In this document: piece after piece, positions 22,646 through 32,628 of the stretch | Layout: each line of letters begins with the position of its first letter | Numbering within the stretch: position 1 is the stretch's first letter | Origin: Primulina eburnea | Taxonomy: Eukaryota; Streptophyta; Magnoliopsida; Lamiales; Gesneriaceae | Length of the DNA: 64,000 nucleotides | Direction of reading: 5' to 3' | Assembly (NCBI RefSeq): GCF_022965805.1 | Contig: NC_133104.1 | Location: 25,850,069 to 25,914,068, forward strand | Notes under the pieces: model-generated | Seen by the model: the letters and a program-made list of their open reading frames with translations, nothing else | Database searches by the model: none | What the model was told of the DNA's origin: nothing | Translations under genes and position numbers: made by a program

Positions 22646-22795
22646 CAAGCTCAGAGTATTGGGGCAACTGGTTCAGTATCTCAGCCGAAGCGGCAAGCAT
22701 CATCTGTTCATTCCTTTCTGCCGCCACCTTCACAGACTCAGTCCCGAGCCAGAGGTAGCCAGACAGGGAGCCAACCTCCCAGATAGTAAGCTCGA

Positions 22796-23272
22796 GTGTT
22801 CGCACTGACAGAGGAGCAGGCTCAGGATGCGCCAGACGATGTGATTTCAGGTAACTGTTTTCTTTGTGGTTATCCTGCATATGTGTTGATAGACACAGGT
22901 GCATCCCATACATTTATTTCTGAGCATTTTGCATTGACACATGCATTGCCTGTCGAGTCATTGTCTACTGTAGTGTCTATTTCTTCTCCGTTGGGAATTG
23001 GTCTGATATCTGTGACTTCAGTTAGACATTGTATACTACAGTTTGAGGGGCATGAGATTGATTTAGACTGTGTTGTACTTGGTTTATCTGATTTTGATTG
23101 TATTTTCGGGATTGACATGTTAACTAAGTACAGAGCCACCGTAGACTGTTTTCACAAGATTGTCAGATTCAGACCTGAAATGACAGAAGAATGGAAATTA
23201 TACGGTAAGGGTTCCAGATCTCGGATTCCCTTAGTGTCTGCTCTGACTATGAGTAGATTGTTGCAGAAATGA
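22796..23272 (+). pseudogene. Aspartic protease domain of the gypsy polyprotein
   Basis: Same frame as gag, after two adjacent stops at 22784-22789. The active-site motif is YVLIDTGASHTFIS (residues about 30-43), with a later GLSDFDCIFGIDML, the typical second half of plant gypsy proteases. The enzyme would cut the Gag-Pol polyprotein. A conserved tail segment (YRATVDCFHKIVRF) links to RT. The frame ends with TGA at 23270-23272. Confidence 0.9.
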
Positions 23273-24016
23273 GCAGAGGGGTTCCTTGTATATTCTGTAG
23301 ATCTACAGAAATCAAGCCCCTATTGGCAGATTTGCCAGTAGCACGGGAGTTTGCAGATTGTATTTCCTGACAAAATCCAAGGGTTACCCCCAGCCTGAGA
23401 GATAGATTTCAGCATAGATCTTGTGCCAGACACTGTTCCTATATCTCGAGCTCCGTATAGGATGGCGCCGATAGAGTTAAAAGAATTGTAAGCACAGTTT
23501 GAAGATCTTCTGACCAAGGGATACATTAGGCCGAGTGTGTCTCCTTGGGGTGCTCCAGTACTTTTTGTACGAAAGAAAGACGGTTCGATGAGATTTTGTA
23601 TCGACTATCGGCAACTGAATAAGGCAATGATAAAGAACAAGTATATGTTGCCTCGTATCGACGACTTATTCGATCAGTTGCAGGGATCTTCTATCTATTC
23701 CAAGATTGATTTACGATCAGGATATCACCAGCTCAGAGTTCGAGATGTTGATATACCGAAGACAGCATTTCGAACCAGGTATGGACATTATAAGTTTGTT
23801 GTCATGCATTTTGGTTTAACGAATGCTCCAGCGGTGTTTATGGGATTGATGAACCGTGTTTTTCAGAGGTATTTGTATGCGTTTGTGATTGATTTTATTG
23901 ATGATATCTTAGTTTATTCTAATAATCTGAGTGAGCATGCCGATCATTTGAGAATTGTGTTGCAAACGCTGAGAAATGAAAGATTATTTGCTAATCAAAG
24001 TGTGAGTTTTGGCTGA
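23273..24016 (+). pseudogene. Reverse transcriptase domain, with upstream stops and a frameshift at its end
   Basis: The linker (23273-23536) has in-frame stops at 23339, 23396 and 23489 but still shows [16 protein letters not shown]. The open part (from 23537) has [44 protein letters not shown] and the catalytic FIDDILVYS box with both Asp residues. Usual gypsy elements have Y before IDD, here F. After FANQ the frame breaks: one base is missing in the A run at about 23996-23999, and the homologous sequence continues in the next frame from 24031. Confidence 0.92.
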
Positions 24017-24030
24017 GACAGGTTGTCTTC

Positions 24031-24888
24031 TTGGGTCATATCATATCTGGAGATGGTATTTCTGTAGATCCGAGTAAACTTGAAGCTGTGATCAGTTGGC
24101 CGAGACCGACTTCTGTGCCTGAGATACGCAGTTTCATGGGTCTAGCAGGGTACTATGGACGATTCATCAAAGATTTTTCCAGTATTGCGAAGCCGATTAC
24201 CCAGTTGACACAGAAGAATGCTCCGTTTGTATGGTCTGAGGATTGTGAGTCTAGCTTCCTAGAATTGAAGAAAAGGCTGACCAGTGCACCTGTCTTGATG
24301 ATTCCTTCAGGTACTGCTGATTTCGTTGTGTATTGTGATGCATCTCACAGAGGGCTAGGATGTGTTCTTATGCAACGAGGGAATGTGATCGCATATGCCT
24401 CTAGACAGCTGAAGCCACACGAGACCCGATATCCAATTCATGATCTTGAATTGGAGGCTATTGTATTTGCACTAAAGATTTGGCGTCATTATTTGTATGG
24501 CGAGAAATTTGAGATTTACTCTGATCACAAAAGTCTGAAGTATCTGTTTTCTCAGTCAGAATTGAATATGAGACAGCGTAGATGGCTCGATTTGTTGAAA
24601 GATTTTGATTGCGAGATCAAATACTATCCAGGGAAGTCAAATGCAGCAGCGGATGCCTTGAGTCGAAAGGTATGTGCCCTATCCTTATTGACGATAGGTG
24701 TCTCGAATTTAGTTGAAGATTGCTATTTGTTTGGATTGACATTTGATACAGATAGTAGACCGCTACGACTTGCTTCGATTCAAGTTGAGCCAGATTTGAT
24801 TATGAGAATCAAAGAAGCACAAAAAACTGATCAGAATATTCAGAAGTCGATTGATAGGGTCAGATCAGGACATCAGTCAGAGTATTAG
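24031..24888 (+). pseudogene. RT thumb/connection and RNase H domain of the gypsy polyprotein
   Basis: Starts in shifted frame with [18 protein letters not shown] and [12 protein letters not shown], the standard RT C-terminus. RNase H follows, with [15 protein letters not shown] (first catalytic Asp), [17 protein letters not shown] and [12 protein letters not shown] (Glu and Asp), and [10 protein letters not shown]. RNase H would remove the RNA strand of the RNA-DNA hybrid. The ATG at 24031 is internal to the domain and not a true start. A TAG at 24886-24888 cuts the frame before the integrase. Confidence 0.92.
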
Positions 24889-26325
24889 GTACATGATTTT
24901 GTTCTGTATGTTAATAACCGTCTTGTAGTGCCAGATGTTCCAGAATTGAAACGACAGATTATGTCAGAAGCGCACTGTAGTCGGTTAAGTATTCATCCTG
25001 GTGGCAGGAAAATGTATAACGATCTGAAAACACAATTCTGGTGGAAACAAATGAAGTCAGATATTGCTGAATTTGTGTCTAAGTGTTTGAATTGACAACA
25101 GGTGTAGGCCGAGAGAAAGAATCCCAGAGGTTTACTTCAGAGTTTAGCTATTCCTGAATGGAAATGGGATCACATTTCCATGGATTTCGTTACGAAGTTA
25201 CCACGATCATCCCAGGGCTGTGATGCGATTTGGGTGATTATTGACAGATTGACCAAATCAGCGTGTTTTATTCTATACAGAATGACATATCGACATGATC
25301 AAATGGCTGAGATATATGTCAGAGAGGTTGTCAGATTGCATGGTGTGCCGAAGTCTATCATATCAGATCGTGATCCACGATTCACTTCACACTTTTGGCA
25401 CAGTCTGCAGCAAGTTTTAGGTACGATATTGCACCTGAGTACTGCTTATCATCCTCAGACAGATGGACAGTCAGAGCGGACTATCCAGACTTTAGAAGAC
25501 ATGTTGAGAGCTGTAGTGCTAGATTTCGGCAGTAGTTGGCAAGATTCACTGCCACTTTGTGAATTCTCGTACAAAAACAGCTATCAGACGAGTATCGAGA
25601 TGGCACCGTTTGAAGCTTTGTATGGCAAGAAGTGCAGATCTCCGTTGTATAGGGATGATATATCTGAGGTAACAGAACTTGGGCCTGATATGATTCGAGA
25701 GATGACTGAGAAAGTGAAAATAATTCAGAAGCGAATGAAGACGGCACAAGATAGAAAAGCCAAGTATGCGAACGTCAGACGTAGACCGTTAGTATTTGAG
25801 CAGGGAGACAGAGTATTCTTGAAGATTTCTCCTTTCAGAGGCGTTGTCAGATTTGGCAAACGTGGGAAATTGTCTCCAAGATACATCGGTCAGTATGAGA
25901 TTCTTGAGAAGATTGGTGATCGAGCATATCGACTTGCTCTTCCCCCTTCTTTATCTGGGATACACGACGTTTTTCATGTATCAATGTTGCGTAGATATAT
26001 GCCAGATATTTCTCATGTCATTCAGCCTGACGAAGCCGAGCTTGATCAGACTTTAAGTTATGTTGAGCAACCGATACAGATTCTTGATCGGAAAGAGAAG
26101 CAGCTCAGAACGAAGACGATTCCGCTTGTGAAAGTGCAGTGGAGTCGTCACGGCATCGAAGAAGCGACTTGGGAGACAGAAGCAGATATGAGACAGAGCA
26201 TCCCGAGTAATTTACATGATGTGAATATTTCTTCAGTTTTGATTAGATTGCCTTTCATACATGATTTGATAGAATTGCCTGTGATTTCGAGGACGAAATC
26301 ATTTCTTAGAGGGGGAGAAATGTAA
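24889..26325 (+). pseudogene. Integrase with chromodomain-like C-terminus
   Basis: Same frame as RNase H. The zinc-binding region has His residues in EAHCSRLSIHPGG and a first Cys in SKCLN, but the second Cys is a TGA stop (25093-25095), followed by a TAG at 25105-25107. The open part (25180 on) begins at MDFVTKLP with the first catalytic Asp, then SDRDPRFTS (second) and DGQSERTIQTLE (Glu). The GPF/Y-like segment PRYIGQYEILEKIGDRAYRLALP and the chromodomain-like IPLVKVQWSRHGIEEATWE follow. Chromodomains direct chromoviruses to heterochromatin. The stop codon at 26323-26325 lies inside the 3' LTR, so the frame crosses the purine tract. Confidence 0.93.
26286..26320 (+). other. Hairpin plus polypurine tract
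   Basis: GATTTCG-AGGA-CGAAATC is a perfect 7-bp stem with a 4-nt loop (about 26285-26302). AGAGGGGGAGAAA (ending 26320) is the purine tract that primes plus-strand cDNA synthesis directly before the 3' LTR. Confidence 0.75.
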
Positions 26326-26790
26326 GGCTTGAGATTTTTTAGTCTTCATTAATGTGTGCATGACATGTAATGAGAAGCACTAGATTTATTAGTCTTCATT
26401 GATGTGATATTCGAAGATATGAGTATGCATGACATGTAATGAGAAGCACTAAATGAGATGGGAGTAGGAAAGGCATGAGAAAAACTAGAGTTTTAAATGC
26501 AGAAGAGACCGCCCCCGCGCCTAAAACAAGACCGCACCCGCGGCTGATGGACAGAAAATTGTGGCATTTTTATAGTAGCCACACCGCACCCGCGGTGCAA
26601 GAAGGAACGCACCCGAGGTGCAGCTATAGTAGGGTCACCGCACCCGCGGTGAAAAGGGGAGCTCACCCGCGGTCGCTGGTCCTGAATTTTGGATAGGGCT
26701 GCCGAGAGCAGACCGCACCCGCGGTCATGAAGAAGCGCACCTGCGGTGCTGCATGCGAGAAATCCACCTTCGTTTCTTATGATGACACAT

Positions 26791-26826
<36 letters not shown>

Positions 26827-27896
26827 TGCGCTGAGTCTTCATTTTTCAGCACTTACATCAGTCAAAGACCGAGAGTTTCTCCATAACACAATTTCTTCAA
26901 TTATTCTTCATAGCTTGGAATCTTGATTGTGCACAAACCGGTTACCCGATTTTCAATCTGAGCTAAGATTCTTGATTCCCTTGTCAAGAGCTATCTAAGG
27001 ATGTAAGTATTGTTCAAATCCATCATGGTTTGAAGTTTAGATGTTGGGGAAATCGTGATATGATTCCTATTATGTGTTCTTGATATGTTGAGCATGGTAT
27101 ATTTGCTACCGAATCGATTATCGGATGTTGTATGCTATGGTTATGAATTTCAACATATTTTGTGTCTGAGAATATGCAGATTTCAGAAGTTATGTATGCT
27201 TTTGATGAAGATTATAAGTTATGTATAGTGATTATATTGTTATTGAGTTACTGGTATTGAGAAACTACGTTGCTATGCCGTCGAAATGCTACGAGATAGA
27301 ATATTGATAGGAATATGTATTGGTTTGAGTTGTGAATTGATAGAGTGCATCTCAACATTTTCATTTCAGATTTGGATTGAAAGATTTGATACTGATTTCG
27401 AGACTTCGATTTATTCCAACGACAAGAAGGTATAATTCATGTGAATTCGGGAGTTATGACTCGAATCAGACTTGATTGGGTTTCCCAAAATCACATACTA
27501 AATCGTTGTTTATGTTTGATTTACGATTATGCTTTGTTTATAGATTTATATTCAAGCATTGAGATATGATTCATTGGCAGACTTGCCAAACTAGACGTTC
27601 GGTGGTATCGACGCATAGGAGCAAACTTCCTCCGATTGTAGACATTTGATACATACAGTTTGGACATGGGCATGGAAGAAGAACTAGTGGTCTAGATGTT
27701 TGGACATTGTTAAAACTAGTTTGTATATAAATGTTGAAACAAGACATGTTTGTATTTATGTTTGTTGAAATAAAATAGAGACATCTTGCTTTATTTATAC
27801 ATTTGATTTAATGTTAAAAGCAAAATTTTGACCCACATTTTCTTGAAAAGATCCAATAAATCCCAAAAGAATTGAGTAAGAGCCCGGGTCCCCACA
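26321..27896 (+). repeat. 3' LTR of the full-length gypsy element, with two deletions
   Basis: 1576 bp. Very close to the 5' LTR, but it lacks a short piece near the start (around 26357) and about 360 bp near 27650, where the 5' LTR has the three-way-junction block. The promoter cassette is retained with starts 26508/26531, 26583/26606, 26637/26660 and 26712/26734 and a TATA run at about 26793-26821. Confidence 0.96.
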
Positions 27897-28920
27897 GTCA
27901 GGGTCTAGGATGGCTTGAGCCGTGATGAAAACCAGGGAATAGGCGGTCCACCTTAGGAGAACGATTTGGCTCGGTAGGGAATGTGATGCTTTTTCTTGAT
28001 TACTAGCGGTTAGGTGAATGCATGGGGCTGGTGGCTTGGTCCAGGGGTGTTCCTTGGTGTTTGGTCTAGGTCTACTCTAGGTGGGTTCATGGCTGGAACG
28101 ATGGATTAGCGTGAGGTGTGAGTTTGTGAGAGAAAGGTGTGCTTGAGGTGTTGAACTAAGAGAGGACCGAGAAGTGTAGCATGTTCTGGAATTTTGCCAT
28201 GGGTTTGGGGAGCCTAATGATAGTGTTTTAGGGCCTATTAAGTGTTTTTAGGATATGGTAAAAGTTGTAGAATATTTGGGTAAATTTTGGATCGATTCTG
28301 ATTAAAACCGGAGTCCCGAACCGAGTTTTTAAACGAATTAGATAAGCAGCCAATTGGACTTGAGTTTACGTCTAGGAACGCTTTTAAAAAAATGTTATGG
28401 GACATTTTAAGAAGTTTGGTAAGCTTCGGATCAATTTTAGAGGTCCAGGGTTGAAACAACAATTTTTGGGTTTATAGGGGCAAAATGCTCATTTTGCACC
28501 CGGGGTGAGATTTTGGTCCTAGCAGCGCCTTGAGCACAAATCATAATATTTTTTAAAATTTTAATGCATCACGATTACGATTTTTTTACGCTATTATAAT
28601 AATTATGGTGCATGCTTGGTTTAAAGGAATTAAGAGAGAAAAAGTGAGAAAGTGAAGAGCACTCCGTCTCCGCTGTGCCGCGTCATTATTTCGTTTGTTT
28701 TCTGTCAAAACAAACCAAGGCATGTTTATATCTTCTTTCACTCTTCAATCAAGCCATATAGGTATTTTTAAATATCGCAAGTACATGATTTTAATGCAAG
28801 AAGATCGAAATTGTTCATATTTAATTATGTTATTTAATTATATCATGTGCAAAATATTCATTTTGAGATTTATGCGATATTGCTTGTGGCCACTTTTCTA
28901 TCAAGTGATTATTACTTCAC

Positions 28921-29063
28921 CCGGTCGCCAGTTACCGGTCATGGGAGCATTACTAAAATTCCGGTCGCCAGTTACCGGTCAGTTCAGTTCAGTTTCACCC
29001 AGTATACTGTGCTATTAGTTTGATCAGACAAACATTACTAAACCCGGTCGCCAGTTACCGGTC
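28921..29063 (+). repeat. Three copies of a 20-bp foldback unit
   Basis: CCGGTCGCCAGTTACCGGTC occurs at 28921, 28961 and 29044. Each unit can fold with CCGGT pairing with ACCGG. Intervening sequence shares TTACTAAA and repeated CAGTTCAGTT. It lies in the U5 half of the solo LTR 18164-29635. Confidence 0.75.
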
Positions 29064-30106
29064 AGTTCGGTTCAGTTCAGGGGCCACTTTCGTAGACCAT
29101 AATCTCACCAGAAAATTCTTACAAGTTATTTCATGACAGGGCTCCAAGGAGCAACCATTTTCATTTATGATTTCCCAGTTCAGTGATGCACGTATTATAA
29201 TTAATCACGACACGACATTTTTGCGATATGCCTCATGACATGATATTTTTACTCTCATGAAATTTTACTATTTATTTACTTGTTATTTACGATATATGCA
29301 TGCTGAGTCTTTAGGCTCAATAGACTTGATTGTTGTAGGGACTGATGATGTCGGGACCGAGGGCGGGGACCAGTGAGCTAGCTTGGGTCGGCAGTAGTGG
29401 AACCCGAGGACCTCATTTACAGCACTTGCCATTTTTTTATGCTCAAACATTTTATCAGTTGTTGGATACTTTAACTTATTATTTTGGCGAGTACTAATTT
29501 CTTCCGCTGCTATTTTAAACATTTAAACTTGATCTATCAGTTGATTTTGTGAATGAGGCAAATTTGATTATTTTAAAAAAAATAAAATTTTTAATTTTCC
29601 GCAAATTTTCAAACACGAATTTTCGGGCCGTTATAAGAACTCAGTCACATTCTGTTTCAACGGCATAACGGCACAACCTCAATATACCCAGCAATACAAT
29701 ATCAATTAGATATCAATCCCAATATCTCATAATCGATAACAATACAATTCCGATATCAAATCTCAATCAAATCAATTTTGAAAATCATAACAATTTCATA
29801 CGTATCCGTTCTTCAATCTGGTTTCGATTATACGATGTTTACTATGTCAAGAACACCATATATGAATCATATGTGATTCCTTCAATATCATAATTTCAAA
29901 TCATATCAGAACATAAGAAAACTTAAGTCTAGTTGAAGCTCTTTTCGATAGGAACACGGTGCTGAAGTCGGATTGAAATTTCGACGGGCGGATCTTTCAC
30001 AAACTTCAAATTTATAAAATAAAAGTCGTAAGGATTTTCTACAACTTTTCTCGTTCCTTTTCTCGATTCTTTTCCTTTCTCCTTCTGAAACGGATGAAGA
30101 CTTCAT

Positions 30107-30362
30107 GTATATATATATATACATTACATGGTTACTAAACGTGGCATGATTCTTTAAGCAGCACGTCTCTCGCATATGCGCGACCCTCCTCGGCGCATAT
30201 GCGTGAGACCTACTGGTCTCGGCAGTTTCCTTCTCGGCATCTCGCACATATGCGTGCACTTCTTCCGCACATATGCGCGAGGTTCTCTGGACTTGCACTT
30301 GGCTTCCCGCACAGCTGGCGCATATGCGCGAGGTTTTCTGCATGCCTCGGGCATATGCGCGA
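30107..30362 (-). promoter_or_regulatory. LTR promoter cassette, CGC-ATAT-GCG class, with TATA run
   Basis: CATATG cores of GCGCATATGCGCGAG-like sites lie at 30173/30196, 30247/30270 and 30321/30352. The first two pairs are 23 bp apart, and the pair starts are 74 bp apart twice. On the minus strand a TATATA run (30107-30122) follows. The ORFs with repeated AHMRE peptides here are an effect of the motif. Confidence 0.52.
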
Positions 30363-30491
30363 GGGATACTGTCCTCGCAAATTGAATCTTACATGCAACC
30401 TCAAATCAAATCTCGGAGCGATCCTTCTAAACACATCAAATCATCAATATATAATCGTAGATTAATATGATATAAAATCTCGGGCAGTACA

Positions 30492-31056
30492 ACGGGAAAG
30501 ACGATTGATTTAGGTCAGTTGCTTCAGAACTCAATGCTAGATTATGCAAAAGGTAACTCTCCTAGTGGACTCCTCCACCCTTCTCTTATCACAGACCTAT
30601 GCCATTATGAGGGAGTGACTTGGGCAGCAAATGAAGAATTTTTGAAACCAAAAAATTCAATTGTGGTAATTCAACCACATAGGTACTGACAACTGATCAA
30701 CAAGATACACGTCAAGCTCAGAGAGAATTCAGTAGAAGAGCTGCTGAACGACGTGCTCATGCTCAGGCCCTACAACAACAAACACAACCGCAACCAAGAA
30801 ATGTGCGAGATCGATTAACTCATTTTGAAGAAGAGATGCGCCAACAACGCCAAGTCATGGACGAGTTTCGGTTTAGGACCGAAACATTCATGGATTATAT
30901 GATGGATTTCACATCTGTCTTGGCTCAACAATTTCCATCAGCTTCAACATCTGGTAATCCATTTCCACAACCTCCACAATGGCCGCCCGCATATGATCCG
31001 CCGAAGTACCACCCACCACAAGAAGGAGCAGATGACGAGGATGGCAATGACCACTG
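30492..31056 (+). pseudogene. Third ORF of Athila-like element, 3' part
   Basis: The frame first shows LGQLLQNSMLDYAKG, LLHPSLITDLCHYEGVTW, the C-terminal half of the putative plant transposon protein domain. It ends with TGA at about 30688. A second frame continues with QAQREFSRRAAERRAHAQ and then DRLTHFEEEMRQQRQVMDEF, a charged, probably coiled-coil tail. A proline-rich acidic end (PPQWPPAYDPPKYHPP, GADDEDGNDH) closes at 31056. A frameshift near 30680 separates the two parts. The tail fits the usual C-terminus of such ORFs. Confidence 0.55.
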
Positions 31057-32628
31057 ATGGTCATTGCCCGAGGTATGTGTATTCCCCTAACTTTCACGAT
31101 CATTTTCATCGAGGGCGATGCACATATTTAAGTTTGGGAGATTATTTTAGCTTGTGTGTTTGTAGTGTCATTTAGTTTTATTTGAGTGTTTTATTTACCA
31201 TTGAGTTATTTGCTTGTGTGTTTGTAATGTCATAGGCATGAAATTTTTTGAAAATGGCCAATGATGAACAAAATTTGTGTATTGAGAAGAAATGTCATTT
31301 ATTTCATTCATGTTCATCAATCAATTGGAAAAATTTAGAGAACAATCATGAGATTTGGTAAGTTTGAGACTTATAATTTCTAAAAAACTCTGTGATTTTC
31401 GTTTGACATTGAAATAATTTTTTGCAAACATATATATGATTGAGGCAATCTTTGATTTTATTTGGGCCTATTTATATTGTTCATAAATATTCATTTGAAT
31501 CCTTCTTGAGCCTATATGAGAAAAGAATTGTGTTCATGAAATTTCTTGGAAGCCAAGCACTTTTCTTTTGAATATATGTGTATTTGGTTGATGCATTGAG
31601 ACACTATTTTTCACAATGATTAGATTCTAATCCGTATTGGTGAATTGATATTTTGTCTAGAACTATCCAAATAACACTCGAGGCGAAATACGGACAACTT
31701 ATGATTTATTTGATTTTTGGATCGATTGAGCCTTTCAAGCCACCAAATAAAAATAATTTATCATTTGTCACCTCTTTGAGCTTATATGAATTCGAATGGC
31801 ACACGTAAATATGTGTAAAAGACCCACATCCGATATCTTTTCAAATATCCCACATTTAATACCCGTTGAATATCTTAAACATTAATTTCCTACCATATCA
31901 AGGGAGTAAGAATTCAAAGGATTAAAAAAAAATATTGAAATTCTCCTACAAAAGAAAAGTTCAATGAAGAAGTTGGAGAAAAAAAAAAGAAAAAAAAGAA
32001 AAAGAAAAAATGAGAGATGAAATGAATAAAAAATGGAGATAAAAGAAAAAAGTGGAGTTTGCAAAAGAGATAAAAATTCAACTTACTCCCTTATTTGAAT
32101 TCAAAATCTTCATTTGTAGCCATGAGCCAAGGCTTAACATTACAAGCGTTGCAAATCCAATTGACAAAGTCATAGTTGTCCAATATACTAGTGGAGAGGG
32201 ATTAGGAGGATTAAACCTATGGACAATTGATAAACACTTACATTGAGTACGAATCTTGATCAACTTAACACACAACTCATTGCATCAAATATTTATTGGG
32301 TACTCCTTTCTTGAATGAATATTGTTTTGAACCCAATTTTTACCGAAAAATACCTCTTGATTGTGTTGGTAAAAAATTGAAATCAATTGAGATTGTTTTC
32401 AAACATGAGTTGAGGAGATTAGAAGTTTAGAAAATTAACCAATTTCATGATTATATCCGAATGAAAAATTGATTTATTGTTTTGACTTGTCGTATATTGA
32501 ATAATGAATGCATGAAGAGTTAATTAAATTATCTTGAGGTCAAGTTCTTAAAAATATTTCATGACTTGTTTTGTGTTGTTTTGTTTTGTTTTGCTCGGGA
32601 CTAGAAAAATCCTATGTTTGGGGGAGTT
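31057..32628 (+). other. Long 3' untranslated part of the Athila-like element with purine tract
   Basis: AT-rich with no coding frame that I support. Purine-rich run AGAAAAAAAAAGAAAAAAAG at about 31970-32010. The polypurine tract TTTGGGGGAGTT ends at 32628, just before the LTR. Such a long tail between the last ORF and the 3' LTR is normal in Athila-type elements. Confidence 0.55.

Larger units (their letters stand above)
19489..27896 (+). mobile_element. Full-length Ty3/gypsy chromovirus-type retrotransposon, TSD gtcag
   Basis: Complete structure: 5' LTR (19489-21423), primer site (21429), gag-protease-RT-RNase H-integrase (21683-26325), purine tract (ending 26320), 3' LTR (26321-27896). 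Flanks are gtcag at 19484-19488 and 27897-27901. The gene order and a C-terminal segment with IPLVKVQW and EEATWETEADM, a chromodomain-like ending, point to a Tekay/Del-like chromovirus. Gag, protease and RT share one frame. RNase H and integrase are in another because of one lost base. Multiple stop codons make this copy inactive by itself, but the LTRs remain very similar outside deletions, so it is the youngest insertion of its stack. Confidence 0.96.
18164..29635 (+). mobile_element. Solo LTR of the TGTAACGTCCCG family, split by a complete gypsy element, TSD agaac
   Basis: Starts TGTAGAACCCG and ends GGGCCGTTATA. Flanks are agaac at 18159-18163 and 29636-29640. Sequence such as GCATGCAAGTTATTAAA and TTAAAGCATTAAATGC, and a later GGGGCAAAATG block, match the LTR at 5129-7961. 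No primer site or purine tract is seen. The terminal CA appears mutated to TA. About 3.06 kb without the nested element. Confidence 0.75.
17243..30491 (-). mobile_element. Solo LTR, minus strand, split by a nested insertion at 18164-29635
   Basis: The left part (17243-18163) begins TGTGGGGACCCGAACG. The right part (29641-30491) ends CGGGCAGTACA. Joined, they match the layout of the other TGTAATGCCCGAG...GTCCCCACA LTRs, about 1.77 kb. Flanks are acgga (17238-17242) and acggg (30492-30496), a TSD with one mismatch. It interrupts the third ORF of the Athila-like element. Confidence 0.8.

Noticed and set aside
22629..23139. Minus-strand ORFs opposite gag and protease (also 41101-41816 and array copies)
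   Set aside because: Shadows of real plus-strand domains with recognisable zinc-knuckle and protease motifs.
30154..30470. ORFs with repeated AHMRE-like peptides, also 37923-38362
   Set aside because: Same reason: they translate the GCGCATATGCGCG class of LTR motif. They lie in LTR promoter regions.
31882..32064. Phe-rich minus-strand ORF
   Set aside because: Reverse complement of a purine-rich A/G run in the untranslated tail of the Athila-like element.
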